Positions 5,796-12,851 of a DNA stretch of 14,661 bases are shown in pieces (the first letter of the stretch is position 1; each line of letters opens with the position of its first letter). The DNA lies in contig JABHEX010000145.1 in assembly GCA_018676385.1 (NCBI GenBank), positions 1-14,661 of the forward strand, given 5' to 3'. A program made the translations under genes and the position numbers. This stretch comes from Akkermansiaceae bacterium (GTDB lineage: Bacteria > Verrucomicrobiota > Verrucomicrobiia > Verrucomicrobiales > Akkermansiaceae). Below the pieces are notes generated by a model. It did no database searches. It was not told the DNA's origin and saw only the letters and a list, made by a program, of their open reading frames with translations.

Positions 5796-7424
5796 GTGCT
5801 TGTCATTAGAAATCTCACCAAGTCCCTCGGCGGACGCACTCTCTTTGAGGAGGCGGACATGACCATCAACTGGGGTGAACGCGTCGCCCTAGTCGGCCCA
5901 AACGGCGCCGGGAAATCAACGCTCTTCAAAATGATCCTCGGCGAAGAGGATGCCGATACCGGAACGGTTGAGAGAGACGACTACGCCATCACCGGCTACC
6001 TCGCGCAGGAAGCAGGTGATCCCGGTGAGGAAACGATTCTGGAAATCGCCATCGGCATCACACCCGAGCTGCAGAAGGCTCTGCGCGTGATGCGCGAGGG
6101 AGATACCTCGGGCAAGACCGACACGCCGGAGTACCATGCCGCCCAAGACACCTTTGATGCAGCCAACGGCTACCAGCTCGAGCCGAAGGCTAAAAAAATT
6201 CTCGCCGGCCTTGGTTTCAAACAAGACGCCTTCGACCAGCCCGCGAACAAATTCTCCGGTGGCTGGATCATGCGCTCCCACCTTGCCCAGCTTTTGGTCA
6301 AGGAACCGGATCTGCTAATGCTCGACGAGCCGACCAATCACCTCGACCTGATGGCACTGATTTGGCTGCAGCAATATCTTAAGACCTACCCAGGTGCGCT
6401 GCTGATGATCTCACACGACCGCGACTTCATGGATGGGCTGATTGAAACCGTCTACGAAATCGACGAAGAACAACTCATTTCCTACACCGGTAATTACACA
6501 TCATACCTCGATCAACGCCAAAAGCGTTACACTCAAAAAGTACAGGCATACCGGAACCAGCAGAAGGAGTTCGATCGCCTCCAGGAGTTCATTGATCGAT
6601 TCCGCTCAGTTACCTCCAAGGCCGCGCAGGTCCAGTCGAGGGTAAAACAGATGGAGAAAATGAAGCGCCTACCAAAGCCGATCAAGCCACGCAAGGTCTT
6701 CAAGTTCAATTTCCCCCAACCGAAGCGCTCGAACCAGAAAGTCATTGAGCTAGAAAAAATCAAGATGGCCTACGATGACAATGTCATTTACGAAAATCTA
6801 GAACTAGTTGTGGAAAGAGGTGATCGCATGGTGCTCGTCGGCCCGAACGGCGCGGGTAAATCCACCTTGTTAAAAATTCTCGCTGGCCAGTTAGAGTTTC
6901 AGGAAGGCGAACGCAATGCCGGCTTCAATACCAATCTCGGCTACTACTCCCAGCACCGCACCCAGTCGATGGACGAGTCTAACACTGTGTTAGAAGAGGT
7001 CATGGCAAGTGGTGGCGATATGCGCGAAGATGAAGCCCGTTCCATCCTCGGATCCTTCCTGTTCCGCCGTGCTGACGTACACAAAAAAGTCCGTGTGCTC
7101 TCAGGTGGAGAGAAGTCACGTCTCAACTTAGTCAAGTTCCTGGTTAACCCGCCAAACTTACTACTGATGGACGAGCCGACTACTCACCTCGATATCATTT
7201 CTATCGAGGCATTACTTCAAGCACTGAAGCACTACGAGGGCACGCTGGTATTCATTTCCCACGATGTGCACTTCATCCGTAACCTAGCGGAAGTTACGTT
7301 ACACGTGGGCCCCGATCACAAAGACCCCGAGGGCGCGAGCAAGCTCACCCGCTACGCAGGTGGCTACGATTACTACCTCGAGAAGTCAGGTCTCGACGAC
7401 GGGCGTGGCGCTGTAACTGCGTAG
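5796..7424 (+). CDS. ABC-F family ribosome-associated ATPase
   Basis: A 542-residue soluble protein with two ABC ATPase domains and no membrane segments, as in ABC-F translation factors that bind the ribosomal E site. Domain 1 has Walker A GPNGAGKST (34-42), signature FSGGW (153-157) and Walker B LLMLDEPTNHLD (173-184). The linker, about 225-310, is a charged helical hairpin (ERLQEF-type: KEFDRLQEFIDRFRS, then AAQVQSRVKQMEKMKRLPKP), the P-site tRNA interaction motif region. Domain 2 has Walker A (349-357), LSGGEKSR (435-442) and LLLMDEPTTHLD (455-466). The linker sequence looks closest to the YheS/Uup/YbiT group; a long C-terminal DNA-binding coiled coil is absent. The GTG at 5796 is the only sensible start, since an in-frame TAA lies at 5784-5786 and the protein begins MLVIRNLTKSLGGRTLF as the family does. 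Whether it rescues stalled ribosomes or protects against an antibiotic cannot be told from sequence; the structured leader hints at regulated expression. Confidence 0.93.
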   Translation: MLVIRNLTKSLGGRTLFEEADMTINWGERVALVGPNGAGKSTLFKMILGEEDADTGTVERDDYAITGYLAQEAGDPGEETILEIAIGITPELQKALRVMREGDTSGKTDTPEYHAAQDTFDAANGYQLEPKAKKILAGLGFKQDAFDQPANKFSGGWIMRSHLAQLLVKEPDLLMLDEPTNHLDLMALIWLQQYLKTYPGALLMISHDRDFMDGLIETVYEIDEEQLISYTGNYTSYLDQRQKRYTQKVQAYRNQQKEFDRLQEFIDRFRSVTSKAAQVQSRVKQMEKMKRLPKPIKPRKVFKFNFPQPKRSNQKVIELEKIKMAYDDNVIYENLELVVERGDRMVLVGPNGAGKSTLLKILAGQLEFQEGERNAGFNTNLGYYSQHRTQSMDESNTVLEEVMASGGDMREDEARSILGSFLFRRADVHKKVRVLSGGEKSRLNLVKFLVNPPNLLLMDEPTTHLDIISIEALLQALKHYEGTLVFISHDVHFIRNLAEVTLHVGPDHKDPEGASKLTRYAGGYDYYLEKSGLDDGRGAVTA

Positions 7425-7438
7425 CTGACGGATGCGGC

Positions 7439-7454
7439 ACCACACTGCTGTGGT
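7439..7454. terminator. Small hairpin between the convergent ABC-F and pheT genes
   Basis: ACCACA (7439-7444) and TGTGGT (7449-7454) form a 6-bp stem with a CTGC loop in the 65-bp gap between the two convergent stop codons. No clear T-run follows on either strand, so at best it is a weak or factor-assisted terminator. Confidence 0.3.
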
Positions 7455-7489
7455 TAGGAAACCCTGTTTATCATCCCGCACTGCACTCA

Positions 7490-9904
7490 CTAGCGGAACG
7501 TAATAGGCAGGGTTTTCGCGAGGTGATCGAGAAGTTTTTGGTGTGCTTGATCGACCTCTTTCGCCTTCAACGTACGCTCGGCTGAGCGGTAGTGGAAGCT
7601 ATAGGTGATGGATTTCTTGTCCGCGGCCATTTTCTCACCGGTGGGGTCAGTGAACAAATCAAAGCAGGAAGATGATTGTAGTAACATTTCGTTGTGCTTC
7701 TTAATCACCTTCTCGATGTTGGCATTTGGCAGAGCAATAGGTGCCTCCATAGCGGCATCACGACTTGATCCAGGGAACTGCGGCAGATCATCAACCTGGC
7801 TGATTCCTTTACTTAGCTGCTGGCATTTCTTGGCATCAAGCTCGACAAGATAAATTGGGTAGTCTGCATCAAGCTCACGGCATTTCGACGGGCTAAGCTG
7901 GGCAAAGACACCAACCGGTTTGCCATCGCACTGGATGTCTGCGGCAATGATAAATCCATCACGCTCACGTGGGTTGAGCTGAATCGGCTTGTTGGGAAGA
8001 ATGTGGTTAAGCACGGCTTTCACATCAAAGGCATCGATCTGTCCTTGGCAACCAGCTTTCACCGACCACGTGGCTGGGCGACGTTCGCCACCCATAAGGA
8101 GAGCTATGGAGTCAGATTCAATATCCGTCGCCTTACCCCCACCTGCATTGCGGAACTGTCTGCCAATCTCAAAAAAGCGAAGCGACTTGGATCCCTGGCG
8201 AATATTACGCGCAGCAGTGGCAACGAGACCTGGTGTAAGAGAGGGACGCATCACAGCGTGATCTTCACTGAGGGGAAGCTTTACCCGGATGGCATCGCCA
8301 TCCTGCAGTGGACGTAGCGGCAGCGCGGTGTCCATCTGGGCGATCGTGGCATCCGGTGCCGAATCCGCGATGAGCTTGATGGTTTGAGTTTCGTAGAATC
8401 CGATCGATGCCAGAGTATTGCGCACACCCATCTGGTAGTCGTAGGCGATATCCACATCGCTTTCATGAGCGAAGTTGCCGGTAAACCGAGACGGCACGTT
8501 ATCGAGTCCGTGGACTCGGGCAATTTCCTCAACGAGGTCGATGTGGCGGCCAAGATCGAGTCGGTGGCTCGGCACGCTCCAGACATTATCAGCAAGTTTA
8601 TCGAGACCCAGCCTGGTGAGAATTCCCTCGGCATCCTCAAGGGAAATCGAGCCTCCCATGAGCTGGTCGAGCTTTTCCACATCCAGAGTGACTTCACCTG
8701 TGAGCTGTGGAGCTTCGCCGGCAACGGCGGTAGCGCCCTCGATCGTTCCACCCGCGAGTTCAACAATCAAGTTAGCTGCGAATGAAGAGCTGGAGAGAAC
8801 CTGCTGCGGGTCACTGCCACGTTCGAACCGATAAGATGAATCCGAGCTGAGGATAAGCCGGCGTGAGCTACGGCGGATTTTCGACGGGGTGAAATACGCC
8901 GACTCCAGAATGATGTCAGTGGTGGACTCTGTGACGCCACTATCGAGCCCGCCCATGATGCCTCCGAGAGCAAGCTTGGTGCCGCTTTCATCGGAGATCA
9001 CCACGTCCTCAGCATTGAGTGTGTAGTCTTCCTCGTCGAGAGCTTTGAAGACCTCACCATCGGCAGCCATGCGGATATCAAGCGCGCCACTGACTTTTGC
9101 CGCATCAAATGCGTGCAGTGGATGGCCAAGCTCATGCAAGGCATAGTTAGTGATATCGACGACGTTGTTGATCGGGCGCAGGCCGATGGCCTCCAACTTA
9201 GTCTTCAGCCACGCGGGTGAATCGCCCACGGTGACACCGGAGATTTTGACTGCTGTGTAGTACGGGCACGAATCGGGTGCTGAGAGTTTGATAGCAGAAG
9301 ATGCATCATCTGTTTCCGGCGCGCTGGCGACAGCACGCCCTACCAGGTCAAGTTTGGCGAGGGCGGCAAGCTCACGTGCCATGCCAGTGTGTGAGAGCAA
9401 GTCTGGACGGTTGGGTGTAACTTCCACTTCAATGATCGTGTCGGTATCAAAAATTTCTTGGAGTGGTTTTCCGATTTCCAGATCCTGTGAGAGGATCATT
9501 AGTCCGTCCACCTCGGAGACCATACCGATTTCATCGGCACCGCAGAGCATGCCGCGGGAATCGACGCCGCGTAGCTTTCCCTCTTTGATAACAAATCCTT
9601 CACCGAGGTCGGCACCGGGAAGTGCGCATGGGACATGATCACCTACTGAATAATTCTGCGCGCCACAGACGATCTGACGCAGCTCCCCTTCTCCTGCATC
9701 CACCATACAGACCTTAAGTCGATCGGCATCTGGATGCTGGTCTGCGGATTTGATCTGCGCGACAACGATCTTATCTGAAGGCACGCCCTTCTGCTGAATA
9801 CCTTCAACCTCTACGCCAGCAAACGTCAGCAGGTCATCGATTTCCTGCAGCGACATGTGGGAGAGATCAAGATGATCGTTGAGCCAGTTGAGTGAGACAT
9901 TCAT
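7490..9904 (-). CDS. pheT: Phenylalanine--tRNA ligase beta subunit
   Basis: An 804-residue protein of full bacterial PheT length. With PheS it forms the alpha2-beta2 enzyme that charges tRNA-Phe in the cytoplasm; the beta chain binds tRNA and edits Tyr-tRNA-Phe. Domains in order: MNVSLNWLNDHL start, EMAP/OB tRNA-binding domain at about 40-150 (IVVAQIKSADQHPDADRLKV, IVCGAQN), B1/B3-B4 editing region with TPNRPDLLSH (163-172) and INNVVDITNY (245-254), GIMGGLDSG and SSYRFERGSDP, the B5 domain at about 400-475 ending HIDLVEEIARVHGLDNVP, a catalytic-like core with MRPSLTPGL and LRFFEIGR, and a C-terminal FDX-ACB anticodon-binding domain (about 712-804, FPGSSRDAA to LPITFR). No frame damage was seen. 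pheS is not upstream: the 5' side is a 302-bp spacer and then the terminator of another operon, so pheT has its own promoter. Confidence 0.97.
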   Translation of the reverse strand: MNVSLNWLNDHLDLSHMSLQEIDDLLTFAGVEVEGIQQKGVPSDKIVVAQIKSADQHPDADRLKVCMVDAGEGELRQIVCGAQNYSVGDHVPCALPGADLGEGFVIKEGKLRGVDSRGMLCGADEIGMVSEVDGLMILSQDLEIGKPLQEIFDTDTIIEVEVTPNRPDLLSHTGMARELAALAKLDLVGRAVASAPETDDASSAIKLSAPDSCPYYTAVKISGVTVGDSPAWLKTKLEAIGLRPINNVVDITNYALHELGHPLHAFDAAKVSGALDIRMAADGEVFKALDEEDYTLNAEDVVISDESGTKLALGGIMGGLDSGVTESTTDIILESAYFTPSKIRRSSRRLILSSDSSYRFERGSDPQQVLSSSSFAANLIVELAGGTIEGATAVAGEAPQLTGEVTLDVEKLDQLMGGSISLEDAEGILTRLGLDKLADNVWSVPSHRLDLGRHIDLVEEIARVHGLDNVPSRFTGNFAHESDVDIAYDYQMGVRNTLASIGFYETQTIKLIADSAPDATIAQMDTALPLRPLQDGDAIRVKLPLSEDHAVMRPSLTPGLVATAARNIRQGSKSLRFFEIGRQFRNAGGGKATDIESDSIALLMGGERRPATWSVKAGCQGQIDAFDVKAVLNHILPNKPIQLNPRERDGFIIAADIQCDGKPVGVFAQLSPSKCRELDADYPIYLVELDAKKCQQLSKGISQVDDLPQFPGSSRDAAMEAPIALPNANIEKVIKKHNEMLLQSSSCFDLFTDPTGEKMAADKKSITYSFHYRSAERTLKAKEVDQAHQKLLDHLAKTLPITFR

Positions 9905-9939
9905 AATTGGAGAGTGATGCGTGTGGAGTGCACAATGAT

Positions 9940-9955
9940 CCGTGAAAATTCACGG
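9940..9955. promoter_or_regulatory. Operator-like palindrome upstream of pheT
   Basis: CCGTGAAAATTCACGG is a 16-bp palindrome with perfect 7-bp arms and a 2-bp centre, 35 nt before the pheT start codon. The tight spacing suits a dimeric DNA-binding protein better than an RNA hairpin. No regulator can be named. Confidence 0.42.
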
Positions 9956-9983
9956 CGTGAGGTGGTTTGATCACAGAACGATG

Positions 9984-10003
9984 GATTTTTACAGTGAAAA
10001 ATC
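9984..10003. promoter_or_regulatory. Second inverted repeat upstream of pheT
   Basis: GATTTTT (9984-9990) and AAAAATC (9997-10003) are perfect 7-bp complements around a 6-nt loop (ACAGTG). The arms are mostly A/T, so the stem is weak and chance is a real alternative. It lies 28 bp from the stronger palindrome at 9940-9955. Confidence 0.25.
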
Positions 10004-10206
10004 AATGTGTGGATAGAGCTGAGGTGGACTGCCCATGATACCTTACATTAAACAATAGATGAGTAGCAGAATTCTATCATGTTATTATTTATTTTGTTTG
10101 TTCAACATGGTTGCCACTTATCTTGCTTATTTATACCTCCCAAAAGGGTTCGACGGCTTATTGAGCTATCCTGTATTGGCTAAATACTCCACGCACAATC
10201 CTAGTT

Positions 10207-10245
10207 AAAAAAAACGGGCTGGCACGACAATCGCACCAGCCCGTT
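10207..10245 (-). terminator. Rho-independent terminator of the sulfatase-esterase operon
   Basis: Read on the minus strand, AACGGGCTGG (10245-10236) pairs perfectly with CCAGCCCGTT (10222-10213) over 10 bp with a 13-nt loop, and the right arm runs into eight consecutive T (10214-10207). It lies 45 bp beyond the stop codon of the 331-residue esterase. This is the clearest terminator in the window and marks the operon end. Confidence 0.92.
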
Positions 10246-10290
10246 AAATATGCCGCATAATTGCGGATGAATTGGATTGAGTATAAAAAG

Positions 10291-11286
10291 CTACTTCTTG
10301 AGTTGCTTGGCCATTTCCTTACCGAGGGCTACGCCTACGTTCATGTAAGTCTTGGCATTACCGCCGTAATGACCACTTGAGCTACTTGGTTTGTCGAGTA
10401 GCGGCTTGCTGTAGACGAAGCCGATGTCGTCACTGCTGGCAGCGAAGTTCTTCATGGCGTGAAGGATCTTACCGTGGCCAGAGTCTGTGTCGCTCTCATC
10501 GGTTTGGCCGAGTGAGGCGCAGACAAACTTGGCATTAGGAGCTTTGAAGTCCTTGCGCAGAGCAGCGAGCAGACGACCGAGGTTTTTCTCATACTCGGCG
10601 GCGTGTGCGGCGTTGCGCATGTCCTTGTCGCCCTGCCACCAGATGATGCCGGCAACTTCGTATTTCGTGGCGCCAGGGTAGTACTTACCCAAGTCAGCGA
10701 GGATCTTCTTGGCGTTAGCGACGTCATCGTCATACTGCTTTCCAGCATACCATCCCAGAGTCTTGCCTTCTTCGTAAGCTACAATCTTGCTCGTGTCTCT
10801 CTTGCTTGGATACGTCTCCCCATAAGCGGGTTGCTCTTTACCACCGTGTGAATAACGAGGAGTTCCTGGAGGCAGAAGGTCCCAGCCGAGGCTACGGTTA
10901 CCGATGGAGCTCTTGAGGATCATGACCGGAGCATCAACCGCGTTACCGAGTTCATGACCGATGCCGATTTCGATACCGATTTTACCTTTTTTTTCAACGG
11001 TTAGCCATTCATTGCGGTAGATGCCTTTTCTGCCAACCATTACAGAGACGTTGCGGACGTCCTTGCGGGTGCTCCACGCACCATCAGCGGCGAGGAATGG
11101 GTAGGCTGTTTTTAGCTCGTCACTGACCTTGCCGAACTCCAAGGTGTTGGATTGGCCCATGATCAGGAATACCTGAACGGGCTTGGATACGTCGGCGGCT
11201 TTACTGTCTGCAGATGCCATTCCGGCGAGTCCGAGGGTCATCGCTGTCAATAGGCAGGATGCTTTGGTTATTTGGTTTTGTTTCAT
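10291..11286 (-). CDS. Exported SASA-domain carbohydrate esterase (short type)
   Basis: A 331-residue protein of the sialate O-acetylesterase-like SASA group of SGNH hydrolases, which remove acyl groups, mostly acetyl, from sugars. A signal peptide covers 1-26 (cut after GMASA). VFLIMGQSNTLEF holds the nucleophile serine block, GQSN at 44-47 with Ser46. A central WWQGDKDM block (216-223) matches the family's W/Y-QG-E/D element. His306 in SGHYGGNAKTYMNVG near the C-terminus is the likely catalytic histidine. The frame extends upstream to 11430, but that would overlap the preceding gene and put 48 polar residues before the signal peptide, so the ATG at 11286 is chosen. It follows the longer esterase by 73 bp on the same strand and is the last gene before the terminator at 10207-10245. 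The natural substrate is unknown. Confidence 0.84.
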   Translation of the reverse strand: MKQNQITKASCLLTAMTLGLAGMASADSKAADVSKPVQVFLIMGQSNTLEFGKVSDELKTAYPFLAADGAWSTRKDVRNVSVMVGRKGIYRNEWLTVEKKGKIGIEIGIGHELGNAVDAPVMILKSSIGNRSLGWDLLPPGTPRYSHGGKEQPAYGETYPSKRDTSKIVAYEEGKTLGWYAGKQYDDDVANAKKILADLGKYYPGATKYEVAGIIWWQGDKDMRNAAHAAEYEKNLGRLLAALRKDFKAPNAKFVCASLGQTDESDTDSGHGKILHAMKNFAASSDDIGFVYSKPLLDKPSSSSGHYGGNAKTYMNVGVALGKEMAKQLKK

Positions 11287-11359
11287 GATTTTACTGTGTT
11301 GTTGGGATTGATTTGTGAATTTGCTTTCTACGGCAAGACTACACTTATTCTTTCGGGCG

Positions 11360-12832
11360 TCAGGGCTTTTTTTCGATGGGCTTCGGCCCGTAACCGATTG
11401 TGCTAAATGGGCCGACGGGCTGCCCGTCATTATTGTAGAGTAAATATCCCGCGGGGTGCTGGGTATAAGCGTAGCGCACGGCGATCGGCTTGCCGACGTT
11501 CTTGCATGTAACTACAAGCTGTGAGCCATCGATTTTCCCATCGGCCCAATGCCAGCTTCCGTCTTTGGCCTGGATAGATAGCCACTGTAATTTGGCGTCG
11601 GAAGTCGGTTTTGGGGGCGTGAAGCCTTCCTTTTTTGCAATCATTAGACCCGACTTTGCATTATCGAATGAAATATACACGGCGTTTCCTTTGATGATAT
11701 GTTTGGTATAGAGCGGGCAACAGGTCAGCTCTTTAAATCCATAAACCTTTTGCAGAACAGATCGCGCCAAGCGCACCCCGACGTCATATTTATTGGGTGG
11801 GTGTTCACCGACTGCACCGACGTCAATGGTCACCGCCATGCCAGTATTTTTGAGTGCTAGTGTTTCAAAATAAGCCTGCCGGATTTCGGCCCGACCATCA
11901 CCGCCAGCGGGATTCTCGGTGGTTGATTTCCCAATCCCCGGAAGTTGCACAAAGTGAACTGGGAAGTCGCCTTGTTTCCAAACCTTTCGCCAGCCGGTGA
12001 TGAGAGATTCCAGTTTGGGCTGATACCCGCGGCGGTCTTTCTCATTGCTCTCGCCCTGATACCAGATGGCACCCCGGATGCCGTAACCGACCCACGGGCT
12101 GAGCAGCTTGGTGTAATTGCCCCCCGTATGATAGGGAGGCTGGTTAAGCCAGCTTTCGATATTGGATCCGCCCACGGCAGTTACCATCAGTCCCATGGGC
12201 ACGAGTGCATCGCGCTGCACTCGGCGAGCAAAGAAAAAGGAGACTCTGGAAATCCAGACTGCCGTTTCCGGACTGCAGACCTGCCACTGGTCTTTGTTAG
12301 GTGTCAAATGACGGAGCGCGGGGTAGTTGGCGTTGTTCACGCTATTGAGAGGATAATTTTTCGGATGTCCGGCGCGTTTCATTCTGCCCGCCATATTCGA
12401 TTGCCCAGCGCAGAGCCAGACGTCACCCATCACGAGGTTGTTGATTTTTTTGGCCGCCTTGTTGCCGTCCTTTTCGCACACGATCGTCATCACTTTACCG
12501 GCGGGAGAATCATTGACGGATTTCAGTTTCACCGCATTCATCGGATCGAGCACGACCCTCCAGTTGCCAGCCTTGTCCGCTGTGGTGGTTTTTGTCTGGG
12601 AATCGAATGTCACCGTGACCTTCGCCTGCGGCAACGATGTTCCCCAGACTGGCAGCTTGATTTTTTGCTGCAGGATCGCGTTATCGCTGAAAGGCACGGC
12701 GCACTGGGCTAGTAGCGTAGGCGCCGGTGGGCTTTCAGGTCCTGGGGCTTGCTTTGCTGCATGCAGGGCGCCCGATGCCATTAGCATGGCACCAAAAACG
12801 GTGAGCGGGAATAAGGGTAACTTCATGGGCAT
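11360..12832 (-). CDS. Exported sialate O-acetylesterase-type esterase (long type)
   Basis: A 490-residue secreted esterase of the sialate 9-O-acetylesterase-like family (SASA). A signal peptide at 1-25 (cut after ALHA) is followed by a beta-rich N-terminal part (about 40-130: FSDNAILQQ, LPVWGT, GNWRVVLDP) as in long family members. The catalytic domain has DVWLCAGQSNM (Ser145), GLMVTAVGGSNIESW, GAIWYQGESN (255-263) and VTIDVGAVGEHPPNK with the probable catalytic His344. The start may be the ATG at 12832 or the one two codons later at 12826; neither has a clear Shine-Dalgarno. It begins 19 bp after the sulfatase stop codon on the same strand, so the two are almost certainly co-transcribed. 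Family members deacetylate sialic acids or other acetylated sugars; in this context an acetylated, sulfated glycan is a plausible target, which is inference. Confidence 0.9.
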   Translation of the reverse strand: MPMKLPLFPLTVFGAMLMASGALHAAKQAPGPESPPAPTLLAQCAVPFSDNAILQQKIKLPVWGTSLPQAKVTVTFDSQTKTTTADKAGNWRVVLDPMNAVKLKSVNDSPAGKVMTIVCEKDGNKAAKKINNLVMGDVWLCAGQSNMAGRMKRAGHPKNYPLNSVNNANYPALRHLTPNKDQWQVCSPETAVWISRVSFFFARRVQRDALVPMGLMVTAVGGSNIESWLNQPPYHTGGNYTKLLSPWVGYGIRGAIWYQGESNEKDRRGYQPKLESLITGWRKVWKQGDFPVHFVQLPGIGKSTTENPAGGDGRAEIRQAYFETLALKNTGMAVTIDVGAVGEHPPNKYDVGVRLARSVLQKVYGFKELTCCPLYTKHIIKGNAVYISFDNAKSGLMIAKKEGFTPPKPTSDAKLQWLSIQAKDGSWHWADGKIDGSQLVVTCKNVGKPIAVRYAYTQHPAGYLLYNNDGQPVGPFSTIGYGPKPIEKKP

Positions 12833-12851
12833 GGTTATTATGGGAAAAGTC

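Larger units (their letters stand above)
9905..10206. other. AT-rich 5' region of pheT, no gene
   Basis: About 300 bp with no supportable gene; it should hold the pheT promoter on the minus strand. It becomes AT-rich at about 10030-10140. I see no T-box hallmarks (no AGGGTGG-type specifier bulge) and no good -35/-10 pair; TTGAAC (10103-10098) is the best -35-like hexamer but lacks a -10 at proper spacing. Two compact inverted repeats lie near the pheT end and are listed separately. A weak CATGTT (10078-10083) / AACATG (10104-10109) pair brackets the most AT-rich part. Confidence 0.4.

Noticed and set aside
5771..5809. 12-codon ORF overlapping the ABC-F start in another frame
   Set aside because: Very short, no binding site, and its overlap with the GTG start can easily be chance; not enough to claim translational coupling.
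9916..9969. 17-codon plus-strand ORF in the pheT leader
   Set aside because: No ribosome binding site and no conserved feature; it is antisense to the expected pheT leader and covers the palindrome by chance.
11945..12712. 255-codon plus-strand frame opposite the long esterase
   Set aside because: It mirrors the esterase codons on the other strand; the esterase has clear catalytic motifs and a signal peptide, this frame has none.
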